Source: Actinoplanes utahensis (GTDB lineage Bacteria > Actinomycetota > Actinomycetes > Mycobacteriales > Micromonosporaceae). Taken from it: a stretch of DNA of 64,000 nt. A model generated the notes under the pieces. It was not told the origin of the DNA. It saw only the letters and a program-made list of their open reading frames with translations, and did no database searches. The DNA lies in the NCBI RefSeq assembly GCF_016862455.1, contig NZ_BOMZ01000003.1, positions 1 through 64,000 on the forward strand, written 5' to 3'. Made by a program: the position numbers and the translations under genes. Below, one piece after another: positions 52,546 to 60,953 of the stretch. The first letter of the stretch is position 1, and every line of letters starts with the position of its first letter.

Positions 52546-53184
52546 TCAGGGTGCGACGAGAGCGTCCGTGAGCGCTTGTGCCAACCACTGCTCGTACTCC
52601 TCGGGCGACCAGCCTCGTTCGGTCACGAAGAGTTCGTAGACCTCCGGCGATATGAGCGTCCACACCGTGTCGCACGCCCGGTCCGGATCGACGTCGGCGC
52701 GCAGGCCACCGGTCGCGGCGAGGTGGCGCACGATGCCGCCGGCCCCGATCATCCGCTCCTGATCGATGGTCTCGCGGAACCGGAGGAGGGCCGGGTCGCC
52801 ACCGCGGGCGGCGGCGAGGAGTCTGGCGAGCAGCGGCCCCACCCGTTCACCGATCCGGCGGGCGGCGAACGCGTATCGGGCGACCTTGTCTCGAGGGTCG
52901 GACGCGGCGAACACCGCCTGGATCTCCGGGCGGTCGATCATCGGGATGGGCTCGTCGTCGCCGGCGAGGGTGACGTCATAGACGTCCTTGATCAGCGCCG
53001 CCTTGGTGCGGAACGCCTTGTAGACGGTCTCGACCGAGACTCCGGCACGCGCGGCCACATCGCGCATGGTGACCGAGGTGGGGCCGTGTTCGACCAGCAG
53101 GTCGCGGGCGGCGGCGAGGATGTCACGGCGGGTGAGTCGCGCCTGCTCGGCACGGCGGCTGTTGTCATACACACGACGAGTCAT
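52546..53184 (-). CDS. TetR/AcrR regulator
   Basis: A 212-residue regulator. Helix-turn-helix at about 18-62: RRDILAAARDLLVEHGPTSV and MRDVAARAGVSVETVYKAFRTKA. The C-terminal ligand domain is TetR_C-like (ALLRFRETIDQERM). It is divergent from the SnoaL-like gene with 61 bp between them, so it most likely represses that gene and itself from the palindrome in the gap. The 233 bp after its stop (52313-52545) is a G-rich stretch with simple GGTTCGGG-like repeats and no gene. Confidence 0.85.
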   Translation of the reverse strand: MTRRVYDNSRRAEQARLTRRDILAAARDLLVEHGPTSVTMRDVAARAGVSVETVYKAFRTKAALIKDVYDVTLAGDDEPIPMIDRPEIQAVFAASDPRDKVARYAFAARRIGERVGPLLARLLAAARGGDPALLRFRETIDQERMIGAGGIVRHLAATGGLRADVDPDRACDTVWTLISPEVYELFVTERGWSPEEYEQWLAQALTDALVAP

Positions 53185-53198
53185 GGAGAACCGTCCGG

Positions 53199-53216
53199 CA
53201 GCATTCGATACTGCTG
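53199..53216. promoter_or_regulatory. Candidate TetR operator (CAGCA-N8-TGCTG)
   Basis: A 5-bp inverted repeat with an 8-bp spacer, centred in the 61-bp gap between the divergent TetR and SnoaL-like genes. Confidence 0.4.
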
Positions 53217-53245
53217 GAGTGTCTCCGAATCTCCAGGGAGGCGTC

Positions 53246-53761
53246 ATGCCCACCACCGACACCGACATCTGCGTCAACTCCATGACGATCATGGCTTCCG
53301 GCGATCTCGCCGAGTTGACCGGAGTCGTTCATCCACAGGCGGTCAACCGTGAGGCCAAGGACGAGCCGCCGACCTGTCGGGGACAGGGACCGGCCGCGTT
53401 CGCGGCCACTGCCCACTGGCTCCGGGCCGCCTTCGCCGATCTGAAGTTCACCGTTCACGACGCGGTCGCCGACGGTGATCTCATCGCCGTGCACTGCACG
53501 ATGTCCGGGCGTCAGGTCGGCCCGTTCGTGGCGTACGACGAGCACGGTGAGGTGGCTCAGGCGTTCCCAGCAACCGGCCGCGCTTTTGCGGTCACGCACA
53601 GCCACTGGTTCCGCATGAAGGACAGCCAGGTCATCGAGCACTGGGCCAACCGGGACGATCAAGGCATGGCCGCGCAGCTCGGCTGGATCCCGCCCACCCC
53701 GGTGTTCCTGTGGCGGATGGCCCGGGCCAAGCGGCACGCCCGCCGGAATCCGGCCTCGTGA
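53246..53761 (+). CDS. SnoaL-like (NTF2-fold) ester cyclase family protein
   Basis: A 171-residue NTF2-fold protein: HPQAVNREAKDEPPTCRGQGPAAF, ADLKFTVHDAVADGDLIAVHCTMSGRQ and HSHWFRMKDSQVIEHWANRDDQGMAAQLG. Members include polyketide cyclases and small hydrolases or stress proteins. No polyketide genes are near, so cyclase activity is doubtful. AGGGAGG lies 6 nt before the ATG. Control by the divergent TetR protein is likely. Confidence 0.8.
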   Translation: MPTTDTDICVNSMTIMASGDLAELTGVVHPQAVNREAKDEPPTCRGQGPAAFAATAHWLRAAFADLKFTVHDAVADGDLIAVHCTMSGRQVGPFVAYDEHGEVAQAFPATGRAFAVTHSHWFRMKDSQVIEHWANRDDQGMAAQLGWIPPTPVFLWRMARAKRHARRNPAS

Positions 53762-54142
53762 CCGGCGTTCCGGGCGTCCGTCGCGCCGACCGGGCCGCTG
53801 CGGGCATCCCCCCGCCTTCACCGCCCGAAGGGCGGGAGGCGGCGCTATCCGGTTCGACCCCGGACACTTGGCGCCAGGACGTCATCGTGGGAGATGAGGC
53901 GCTCCTGGACCGCTGCACCGACGCGTCCCTCGCCGGTCGACGGTGATCCGGCCGGCTCACCGCCGCGTCGACCAGCTCGGGCCGCCGCCTCACCCCCACG
54001 CTGACCAACCCCGACACGACCAAGGCCCTGCTATTGCCGTACGGCGGAAATTCGCTGTCGCGGCAGCGGCCGGAAGGCCGTAAGAAATCCGCAAGGCCCT
54101 GCGGGAACGACCGGGGAGCCGGTGCTGGGTAGCGTGGCCGGG
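53762..54142. other. Intergenic region before a two-component system
   Basis: I find no gene. The last 80 bp contain GTAAGAAATCCGCAAGG at about 54080, an AT-richer stretch that may include the promoter or a response-regulator site for the following operon. Confidence 0.35.
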
Positions 54143-54853
54143 ATGGGACATCGGGTGCTGGTGGTGGACGACGACGCTACGGTCAGTGACGTCGTGCGGC
54201 GTTATCTGGAGCAGGCCGGATGTACGGTGCGGCTGGCCGCCGACGGCGCCGACGGGCTCGCGGCGATCGCGGCCCAGCTCCCCGACCTGGTCGTCCTCGA
54301 TCTGATGATGCCCGGCATCGACGGTCTGGAGGTGTGCCGGCGGATCCGCCGGCAGCTGCCGGGCCTGCCGGTGATCATGCTGACCGCGCTCGGTGAGGAG
54401 GCCGACCGCGTTCTCGGGCTGGAGGTCGGCGCCGACGACTACGTGACGAAACCGTTCTCTCCTCGTGAGCTGGTTCTGCGGATCCAGTCGGTGTTGCGCC
54501 GCACCGGTGTGCGGACGCCGGATCCGGGTTCCTCCTCGACGCTGCGCGAGGCGGATCTGACCGTCGACACCGCACGCCGTGTCGCCGAACGCAACGGCGT
54601 CCCGCTGTCCTTGACCGTCCGGGAGTTCGACCTGCTGGTCTTCCTCATGCGTCATCCCGGCCGGGCCTGGTCCCGCTCCGACCTGCTGGACAAGGTGTGG
54701 GGATGGCAGTTCGGCGACCAGTCGACGGTCACCGTCCACGTTCGCCGGCTCCGCGAGAAGATCGAGGACGATCCGGCCGCGCCGGCCCGGATCCGCACGG
54801 TGTGGGGTGTCGGGTACAGCTACGAGCCGCTCGGCGGGGGACACGACCGGTGA
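54143..54853 (+). CDS. OmpR-family response regulator
   Basis: A 236-residue regulator. The receiver has Asp9-Asp10-Asp11, phospho-acceptor Asp53 (VVLDLMMPG), Thr in MLTALG and Lys in YVTKPF. The winged helix (about 135-230) has [26 protein letters not shown] and [18 protein letters not shown]...TVWGVGY. I chose the ATG at 54143, which opens [10 protein letters not shown]; a GTG at 54122 is open but adds unrelated residues. The following kinase gene overlaps by 4 nt (GTGA). Confidence 0.9.
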   Translation: MGHRVLVVDDDATVSDVVRRYLEQAGCTVRLAADGADGLAAIAAQLPDLVVLDLMMPGIDGLEVCRRIRRQLPGLPVIMLTALGEEADRVLGLEVGADDYVTKPFSPRELVLRIQSVLRRTGVRTPDPGSSSTLREADLTVDTARRVAERNGVPLSLTVREFDLLVFLMRHPGRAWSRSDLLDKVWGWQFGDQSTVTVHVRRLREKIEDDPAAPARIRTVWGVGYSYEPLGGGHDR

Positions 54854-55863
54854 ACGACATGTTGCTCATCGGGTTGTACGCCCTGGCCGCCGGAGGCGTC
54901 GTCGCGCTGGCGGGTGCGGGTGCGCTGCGTCTGCTGCGCGGCCGTTCCATCCTCGTCCACGTCCTGGTCCTCCTGGCCGTGACGGTGCTCGCCGTGGTGG
55001 CCGGTGTCACCACGGTCGCCCAGGCCATGTTCCTGTCCGCGCACGACCTCTGGGTCGTCCTCGTCACCGTGACCGCCTCCGCGGTGATCAGCCTGGCGGT
55101 CGGCGCGGTCTTCGGCAGCCGGCTGGCCGCCACCGCGGTCTGGGCGCAGGCGGCGCGGGACCGCGAACGGCATCTGGAGGCCGGGCGCCGGGAACTCGTC
55201 GCCTGGGTGTCGCACGACCTGCGCACCCCACTGGCGGGGCTCCGGGCGATGGCCGAAGCCCTCGAGGATCGCATCATCGAGGACCAGGACACCGTCGACG
55301 AGTACCACCGGCGGATCCGGGTGGAGACCGACCGGATGACCCAGCTGGTCGACGATCTGTTCGAATTGTCCCGCATCAACGCCGGCGCGCTGCATCTGGT
55401 GCCGACCACGGTGCCGCTGAGCGAGATCGTGTCGGACGCCATCGCCGGTGTCGCCCCGCTCGCCGCGAGCCGGCGCATCCGGCTGATCCCCGCGGACACC
55501 ACCTGGCCGCTGGTGCGAGCCGGTGAACGCGAGCTCGCCCGCATCGTCAGCAACCTGTTGATCAACTCCGTCCGGTACACGCCGGCGGACGGAACCGTGC
55601 ACATCGCCGCCGGCCACGAACACGACAGCGTGTGGCTGGCCGTCTCGGACACCTGCGGCGGCATCCCCGACAGTGACTTGGGCCGGGTCTTCGACGTCGC
55701 GTTCCGCGGCGAACGCGCCCGGACGCCGGGTACGGACGGCTCCGGCGGCGGCGGGCTCGGCCTGGCGATCGTGCGCGGCCTCGTGGAGGCTCACGGCGGC
55801 CGGGTCGGCGTACGCAACACCGGCCACGGTTGCCGGTTCGAGGTCCACCTCCCCGCGGCCTGA
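54850..55863 (+). CDS. Sensor histidine kinase
   Basis: A 337-residue kinase with three N-terminal membrane helices (about 4-26, 33-58 and 68-92) and almost no extracytoplasmic loop, so the signal is probably sensed in the membrane. HisKA has His122 in [11 protein letters not shown], followed by HATPase with the N box [25 protein letters not shown] and [19 protein letters not shown]. The GTG start overlaps the regulator stop by 4 nt. The pair is a full two-component system with an unknown regulon. Confidence 0.9.
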   Translation: MNDMLLIGLYALAAGGVVALAGAGALRLLRGRSILVHVLVLLAVTVLAVVAGVTTVAQAMFLSAHDLWVVLVTVTASAVISLAVGAVFGSRLAATAVWAQAARDRERHLEAGRRELVAWVSHDLRTPLAGLRAMAEALEDRIIEDQDTVDEYHRRIRVETDRMTQLVDDLFELSRINAGALHLVPTTVPLSEIVSDAIAGVAPLAASRRIRLIPADTTWPLVRAGERELARIVSNLLINSVRYTPADGTVHIAAGHEHDSVWLAVSDTCGGIPDSDLGRVFDVAFRGERARTPGTDGSGGGGLGLAIVRGLVEAHGGRVGVRNTGHGCRFEVHLPAA

Positions 55864-55895
55864 CGCCGGCGATCCTCTCGTGGCGGGCGGTGCCA

Positions 55896-56429
55896 TCAGT
55901 TCCGCAGGCAGGTGAACGGGCCACGGACGCCGGCGCTGAACCGTTCGGCCGCGCCGAGTGCGAGCCTGATCCGGGCCCGGGGCCGCATCCCGCGCCCGGA
56001 TGTGGCGTACAGGGCGCCGAGCGCGACCTGGTCCCCGCAGCCGATCGCGGAGTAGCCGTCGGCGGCCTTCGCCACCTGGTAGTCGTCGTGGACGGTGAAC
56101 AACCGGCCGCGTACCCCGACCAGGAAGGTTCCGCCGAGCTCCTGCTCCTCGTCCTTGCGGGCCCAGCCGCCAGTCTTGAGGCAGTCCCGGAGTGTGTCCA
56201 CGAACGTGGTGACCATGAACCGGTCCAGGTCGTCGCCGGGATCCGGCAGGCTCAGCGAGTAGCGGATCAGCTGTCCCATCCGGAACGAGCTGGTGAACCC
56301 GAACAGGTATCCGCCGTTGCGGAACACCTTCGTGTCGGCGCGCACCGCCAGGCTCAGCCCGGACAGCCCGGCGCTGTCCCCGCCGATGAAGACGGAACCA
56401 CCCCGTGTCAGCCCCACAATCGCAGTCAT
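55896..56429 (-). CDS. Proteasome-beta/HslV-like Ntn-hydrolase family protein
   Basis: A 177-residue protein whose start MTAIVGLTRGGSVFIGGDSAG matches the beta-subunit pattern of proteasome and HslV proteins. Loss of Met would expose Thr2 as the N-terminal nucleophile, and I chose the ATG at 56429 for that reason. Strands GYLFGFTSSFRMGQLI, GTFLVGVRGRLFTVHDDYQV and SAIGCGDQVALGALYA fit the Ntn sandwich. It stands alone without alpha subunits or an ATPase. It might be a self-compartmentalised peptidase or an inactive relative. Confidence 0.65.
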   Translation of the reverse strand: MTAIVGLTRGGSVFIGGDSAGLSGLSLAVRADTKVFRNGGYLFGFTSSFRMGQLIRYSLSLPDPGDDLDRFMVTTFVDTLRDCLKTGGWARKDEEQELGGTFLVGVRGRLFTVHDDYQVAKAADGYSAIGCGDQVALGALYATSGRGMRPRARIRLALGAAERFSAGVRGPFTCLRN

Positions 56430-56576
56430 ACCGTTCACAGGACAGCCGCCGGCGCACCGCCGTCAACCGGAACCTGTCACGCCGGCGGCTCCTGCCAGCC
56501 CGGCTCGTGGTCGCGCCGCCGGCGCCGGCCAGCGCCCGCAAACGGCGGGAACGGGCCCGCGCCCGCCTCCGCGAGA

Positions 56577-57173
56577 TCATGGCAGCGGGCGGGACACCAC
56601 TTTCCGGGCATCCCCGTCGACCAGGCCGAACATACGCAGCAGGCTGAAGGCGAGGTGGTCGGCGGCCTCGTCGATCTCGTGCGGGTCGTCGAGTCGCAGG
56701 CCGCGGTGCAGGACGGCGAGCAGCGCGCCACCGATGCACGCGTGTGCCACCTCGGCGTCGTCGAAGCAGAGCCGGCCGACGGCGTGCGCGTGCCGCAGGT
56801 CGTCGATCGGGTAGGCGCCGGGGTAGCGCACGCCGACCCGGTCGATGATCCGCGCCAGGCCCGGGTCGGTGCGGGGCAGCCGGGCGGTGAGCCGCACCGC
56901 CACGGCCAGCACCTCGGCGGGGTCGGTGAGCTCGGCCGTGACCTGCCGCACGGTCTCCCGGTGCTCCTCGGCGGCGGACGCCACCGCCAGGTCGAACAGC
57001 TCCTGTTTCGACGGGAAGTGGTTGTAGAAGCTGCCGAACCCGACGTCGGCCGCGTCGGTGATCTCCTGGATGCTGACGCCGGCCGGGTCCCGGCTGGTCA
57101 GCAGGGTCCGGGCGGCGTCGAGGAGCGCGGCGCGGGTCTGCGCCTTGCGCCGATCGAGTCGTCCGACGGTCAT
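56577..57173 (-). CDS. TetR/AcrR regulator
   Basis: A 198-residue repressor-type regulator. The helix-turn-helix (about 8-55) has RAALLDAARTLLTSRDPAGVSIQEITDAADVGFGSFYNHFPSK. The C-terminal ligand domain follows. It is divergent from the DoxX-like gene, with a clean 8-bp-arm palindrome between them, so it should repress both genes. Confidence 0.85.
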   Translation of the reverse strand: MTVGRLDRRKAQTRAALLDAARTLLTSRDPAGVSIQEITDAADVGFGSFYNHFPSKQELFDLAVASAAEEHRETVRQVTAELTDPAEVLAVAVRLTARLPRTDPGLARIIDRVGVRYPGAYPIDDLRHAHAVGRLCFDDAEVAHACIGGALLAVLHRGLRLDDPHEIDEAADHLAFSLLRMFGLVDGDARKVVSRPLP

Positions 57174-57198
57174 GGCGGCCAGTTTAGGCGACCCCTGA

Positions 57199-57218
57199 AA
57201 CTGATGATGCCATCAGTT
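57199..57218. promoter_or_regulatory. TetR operator candidate (AACTGATG-N4-CATCAGTT)
   Basis: A perfect 8-bp inverted repeat with a 4-bp spacer in the 57-bp gap between the divergent TetR and DoxX-like genes. Size, symmetry and place are typical of TetR-family sites. Confidence 0.7.
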
Positions 57219-57230
57219 ATGATGCCGCCC

Positions 57231-57665
57231 ATGAGAATCGTGAAAGCCGTGGCACAGGCACTTCTCGGCGGTACCCTCGCGTTCGCCGGGATCACCCACC
57301 TGACCGTGGCGCGCCAGGAGTTCCTGGCCCAGGTGCCGGACTGGTTCCCGATCGACCACGACTTCGTCGTGCTGGCCTCCGGCGTGGTGGAGATCGGCCT
57401 GGGCGCGGCCCTGCTGACGATGTGGAGACAGCCGGCCCGCGGCTTGGTGGGGGCGGCCGCGGCGACGTTCTTCGTGGTGGTCTTCCCGGGGAACATCGCA
57501 CAGTGGCTGGAGCACAAGGACGGCTTCGGCCTGGACACCGACACGAAACGGTTCGCCCGGCTGTTCTTCCAGCCGCTGCTGGTGCTGTGGGCGCTCGGCG
57601 CGACCGGCGCGGTCGGCACCGTCCGCGGCCTGCTCCGGCGGCGGCGCGAGCGGGTCAGCGGCTGA
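57231..57665 (+). CDS. DoxX-like small membrane protein
   Basis: A 144-residue protein with four membrane helices (about 8-26, 45-66, 70-92 and 112-132) and the DoxX-like pattern GITHLTVARQEFLAQVPDWFP and PGNIAQWLEHKDGFGLDTDTKRFARLFFQPLLVLWAL. DoxX relatives take part in redox or lipid-related membrane processes, but the role here is unknown. The ATG at 57231 has no strong ribosome binding site; ATGs shortly upstream fall next to the operator. Its 3' end overlaps the convergent SDR gene by 11 bp. Confidence 0.8.
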   Translation: MRIVKAVAQALLGGTLAFAGITHLTVARQEFLAQVPDWFPIDHDFVVLASGVVEIGLGAALLTMWRQPARGLVGAAAATFFVVVFPGNIAQWLEHKDGFGLDTDTKRFARLFFQPLLVLWALGATGAVGTVRGLLRRRRERVSG

Positions 57666-58458
57666 GATCGTGCCTGCGGTGGACGACCTTCTCGACGACA
57701 CCGCCGGGCAGCAGCCGGCGCAGCGCGAAGACGAACGGCGCGTTGCTGCCCACCGCGTACCGCGCCTTCGGCCGTTTCGCCTCGATCGCCGTCACGATCG
57801 TCGCCGCCACCCGCTCGGCGGTGATCCCGGCCCGCTCGTTGCGGTCCAGCGCGGCCAGCATCGTGCCGAAATCGGCGGCGTACGGCGACTCGCCGCCGAT
57901 GTACTTCGTCCGCCGCTCGCTGATCCCGGTCGCGATCGACCCCGGCTCGACGGTGGTCAGCCACACCCCGAACGGGCTCAGCTCGTGCCGCGCCCCGGTG
58001 CTGAACCCCTTGACCGCCGCCTTCGACGCCACATAGGACGAGCGGTAGGCGAGCGGGAACGACGCCAGCATCGACCCGACCATCACGACCCTGCCGTACC
58101 GCCGCTCCCGCATGCCCGGCAGCGCCAGCTGCGTGAGCCGTACCGGCCCGAGCACGTTCACCTGGAAGATCCGCCGCAGCGCCTCGCCCGGCAGCTCCTC
58201 CAGCGGCCCGGACTGGCTCTCCCCCGCGTTGTTGACCAGCACGTCCACCCCGGCGAGCAGCGGCGCGAGCCGTTCGATGGAGGCTTCGTCGCCGAGGTCG
58301 AGCGCCACGTACTCGACACCGGGGGCGCGCTGGTCGCCGGTCAGCGCCTCCGGGTTCCGGCTGGTCCCGAGCACACGGTGCCCACGCCCGGCGAGCGCCG
58401 CCGCCGTCGCTTTCCCGATCCCCGACGAGGCCCCGGTCACCAGCACGGTCCGTTCCAC
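57655..58458 (-). CDS. Short-chain dehydrogenase/reductase (SDR)
   Basis: A 267-residue classical SDR: the NAD(P)-binding TGASSGIGKATA, LDLGDEAS, NNAGESQSG (NNAG), the active-site Ser in VVMVGSMLAS and YxxxK in SSYVASKAAVKGF, and PGSIATGI. The Arg in GTSRNP favours NADP. The substrate is unknown. It overlaps the DoxX-like gene tail to tail. Confidence 0.9.
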   Translation of the reverse strand: MERTVLVTGASSGIGKATAAALAGRGHRVLGTSRNPEALTGDQRAPGVEYVALDLGDEASIERLAPLLAGVDVLVNNAGESQSGPLEELPGEALRRIFQVNVLGPVRLTQLALPGMRERRYGRVVMVGSMLASFPLAYRSSYVASKAAVKGFSTGARHELSPFGVWLTTVEPGSIATGISERRTKYIGGESPYAADFGTMLAALDRNERAGITAERVAATIVTAIEAKRPKARYAVGSNAPFVFALRRLLPGGVVEKVVHRRHDLSR

Positions 58459-58710
58459 GGCAAGACCCTAATTCTTTCGGGGTACGGGTGACACACCCAC
58501 CCCGCTCCGCAGCTCCGGACGAACGCCCCACCCCGGCCGTAACCGCATGCCCGTATCTGCCCTGAACTGGGAAGATGCCGCGCACATCACGGTTGGCAGC
58601 CGATGAGGGATCGCCGTCCGGCCGGTACCGTCGAAGCCGTTGCCGCGGTCCTTCGCCCACCCTCCCGGGGTGGCCCGCCAGGCTGCATCCCGTCCCGCCC
58701 ACCCGCAAGC

Positions 58711-58841
58711 CACGGCCCGTCCCCTGCCGCACGCCACGGCCCGCCCTCTGCCGCACGCCACGGCCCGTCCCCTGCCGCACACCACGGCCCGCCCTCTGCC
58801 GCACACCACGGCCCGTCCCCTGCCGCACACCACGGCCCGCA
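58711..58841. repeat. 24-bp tandem repeat, 5.4 copies
   Basis: Units starting CACGGCCCG begin at 58711, 58735, 58759, 58783, 58807 and 58831 (the last partial). Two forms alternate (CGTCCCCTG and CGCCCTCTG), so a 48-bp higher-order unit is also visible. It lies in the 58459-58882 gap upstream of a coiled-coil gene. If translation of that gene began further upstream, the array would code for an 8-residue ARPLPHAT repeat. No other gene is seen in the gap. Confidence 0.9.
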
Positions 58842-58882
58842 CCGGAAACACCCGAGGCCGAGCGAGTGAGGTTCCCATCAGC

Positions 58883-59800
58883 GTGAGTGCCCCGCCCCGA
58901 AGCCCCGCCCCCACACCGTCGCCCTCCCGGACCCAACGGCACGACGTCCTGGCAGTGCTGTTGCGCACGTCCGTTCTCCGTCTGGTGACGGCCCGCCGTA
59001 CCGCGCGGTGGCTGTGGACGGCGCTGCTGGCGCGGGGGCTGTGGACGGCGCTGCTGGCGCGGGGGCTGTGGACGGCACTGCCGCGGATTCCCGCGGTGCG
59101 CCGCCGCCGGGAGCAACGCGCCCAGCGCCTGGCCGCGGCCGCCGACACGCAGCGTTACGCCGACGAACTGCGGGTGGCCACCGTGCGGGCGGCCGGAGCA
59201 GCGGACCGCTGGCAGGAGTCGTGCCGGCAGGCCGAGGAGCACACCGACGACGCCTGGCAGGCGTGGCGGGACGCCGAGGAGCGCTTGGACCGTACCCGGG
59301 CCGCTGCCGCGTTCCGCCCACCCCGCAGTCGCCGTACCGTCGCCGAACTCGCCGCCCGCGAACGTTTCCTGCACCGCGCGGTGGCCGCCGCCGTCGAACG
59401 CGGCGACCTGCCCACCACGGTGCTCACCGACCTGGCGTCCGGCGACGGCGGCTGGAATCCCCGCCTGCACCCGGTGGATCAGGAACTCGTCCTGCACCGG
59501 GCGATCGCCGCGGTCCGCCACCACCTCTACCGGCAGGCCGCCGCCGCGGAACAGACCGTCCGCCACGACGCTCGGCGCGCCGTCGCCGCCCGCGACAGCC
59601 TCCACCACGAACTGGCCACGGCGCTGGATCACGCCGCCGCCGCGCGCGAACGACACCGCCGTACGGCGGGCCGCAGGCGGTGCCGGGCCCGGCCGGGCAG
59701 GCGAAACCCCGGCGACCATCGCGGCGCGGGCGTCCGGCGGATCTTCCGGTGTCGCTGCCGGGGCCGGGACCGGGGCGGGCCTAGGGTGGGGGTGCTATGA
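58883..59800 (+). CDS. Hypothetical protein with 9-residue hydrophobic repeats and coiled coil
   Basis: A 305-residue protein of unknown family. After a Pro/Ser-rich start come three repeats of LWTALLARG (about 44-68), amphipathic to hydrophobic and possibly membrane-associated. A long Ala/Arg/Glu-rich helical region (about 75-280) follows, likely a coiled coil. The C-terminal 50 residues are Arg/Gly-rich. I chose the GTG at 58883; the frame is open back to 58640 through a 24-bp tandem repeat. Its stop overlaps the ATG of the next gene (ATGA), so both proteins are translationally coupled and probably act together. Confidence 0.5.
   Translation: MSAPPRSPAPTPSPSRTQRHDVLAVLLRTSVLRLVTARRTARWLWTALLARGLWTALLARGLWTALPRIPAVRRRREQRAQRLAAAADTQRYADELRVATVRAAGAADRWQESCRQAEEHTDDAWQAWRDAEERLDRTRAAAAFRPPRSRRTVAELAARERFLHRAVAAAVERGDLPTTVLTDLASGDGGWNPRLHPVDQELVLHRAIAAVRHHLYRQAAAAEQTVRHDARRAVAARDSLHHELATALDHAAAARERHRRTAGRRRCRARPGRRNPGDHRGAGVRRIFRCRCRGRDRGGPRVGVL
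59012..59092. repeat. 27-bp coding repeat, three copies
   Basis: CTGTGGACGGCGCTGCTGG starts at 59012 and 59039 in identical 27-bp units, and a diverged third copy starts at 59066. It codes for the LWTALLARG repeats of the surrounding protein. Confidence 0.85.
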
Positions 59801-60942
59801 CTGCGCAGGATTCCGAAACCGAGACCCGTCCCTGCGCCCACTGCGGGCGCCCCGTGCCGCAGCGCGCGTCCGCCGGGCGGCCGTTCCGCTACTGCCGGGA
59901 CAACGACGGCGAGTGCCAGCGTGCCTCCCGCAACGTGCGGATGCGGCACCGTTCGTCGCCGGGGCTGGCCGGGCAGGTGGCGCGGACCTGGGAGGTCGTC
60001 GACCGGCTCGATCAGCTGGTGGGCTCGCTCAGTGAGGCCCTGCACTCGGAGATGAGCCCGGCCGGGGTGGAACGCCAGGTCGCCGAGGTGCGGGCGGAGA
60101 CGTCCGGGCAGGTCGCGGCCGCCCATGCGGAACGCGACGACGCCCGCCGGGACGCCGAGCAGGCGGCGACCGCGGCGGTGGCGGCCCAGCAGATCGCGGC
60201 GGCGGCGACGGCCGAACGCGACGAGGCCCGCCGGCAGGCCCAGGACGCGCAGCGCAACGCCGAGGAGGCCGGGAAACGGGCGCAGGAGGCGGCGGCCGCC
60301 CGGGACGAGGCGGTCCGTACGGCCACGGCGGCGGCGGCCCTGCGGGAACGCGCCGAGACCGAACGCGACGCGGCGGCCGCGGACCTGGCGACGGCACGGC
60401 GGGAACTGCAGGAGGTCCGCGGCCACCGCGACACCGCCGAACGCGATCTGAAGACGGCACTGGCGGACTTCACCGACTTCCGGGGTACGGCGGAGCAGGC
60501 GCTCAGTCGTGCGCGGGAGGAACTGACGGCCGCGCGGGAGCAGAGCGAACGTCTCGCCACCGAGGCCGCCCGGGACCGGCAGCGGGCCGAGGCCGCCGAA
60601 CGGGACCGTGACGAGGCCGCCGAGCAGGCACGTCAGGCGCTCGCCGAGGTGCGGTCCGCGAAGGAGGCCCTGGTGGCGGCGGTGGCCGAACGGGACGGCC
60701 TGCGGCGTACCACCGAGGATCTGGAGAGGTCGGCGGAGCGCGCCGCGCGGGAGCAAGCGGATCTGGAACGCCGCCTCGCGTCCGCCCGCGCCGACGCCGA
60801 CGCCGCGCACCACCGCGCCGCCCAGCTGACGTCCCAGGTCAGTGACCTGGCGGCGGCCCTGGCCTCGCTCGGCGCGGCCCGCCCGGCCGCCCCGGCCCCG
60901 GCCCCGGCCCCGGCCCAGCCCACCGCCTCCGGCAACAGCTGA
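59797..60942 (+). CDS. Zinc-finger/long coiled-coil protein
   Basis: A 381-residue protein. An N-terminal Cys cluster CAHCGRPVPQ...RYCRDNDGEC (residues about 13-40) looks like a small zinc site. From about 65 to 350 an unbroken Ala/Glu/Arg-rich heptad pattern (AERDDARRDAEQAA, ERDAAAADLATARRELQEV) predicts a very long coiled coil. The tail is an Ala-Pro repeat. The build resembles KfrA-like DNA-associated or scaffold proteins, but no helix-turn-helix is clear. It is coupled to the upstream gene by a 4-nt overlap. The function is unknown. Confidence 0.65.
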   Translation: MTAQDSETETRPCAHCGRPVPQRASAGRPFRYCRDNDGECQRASRNVRMRHRSSPGLAGQVARTWEVVDRLDQLVGSLSEALHSEMSPAGVERQVAEVRAETSGQVAAAHAERDDARRDAEQAATAAVAAQQIAAAATAERDEARRQAQDAQRNAEEAGKRAQEAAAARDEAVRTATAAAALRERAETERDAAAADLATARRELQEVRGHRDTAERDLKTALADFTDFRGTAEQALSRAREELTAAREQSERLATEAARDRQRAEAAERDRDEAAEQARQALAEVRSAKEALVAAVAERDGLRRTTEDLERSAERAAREQADLERRLASARADADAAHHRAAQLTSQVSDLAAALASLGAARPAAPAPAPAPAQPTASGNS

Positions 60943-60953
60943 CCCGCCCGGCG

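Noticed and set aside
53710-53946. Plus-strand frame overlapping the end of the SnoaL-like gene
   Set aside because: Overlaps a clear gene in another frame, with no ribosome binding site or conserved pattern.
58711-58841. Possible CRISPR array
   Set aside because: The repeats are directly adjacent with no unique spacers and no cas genes are present.
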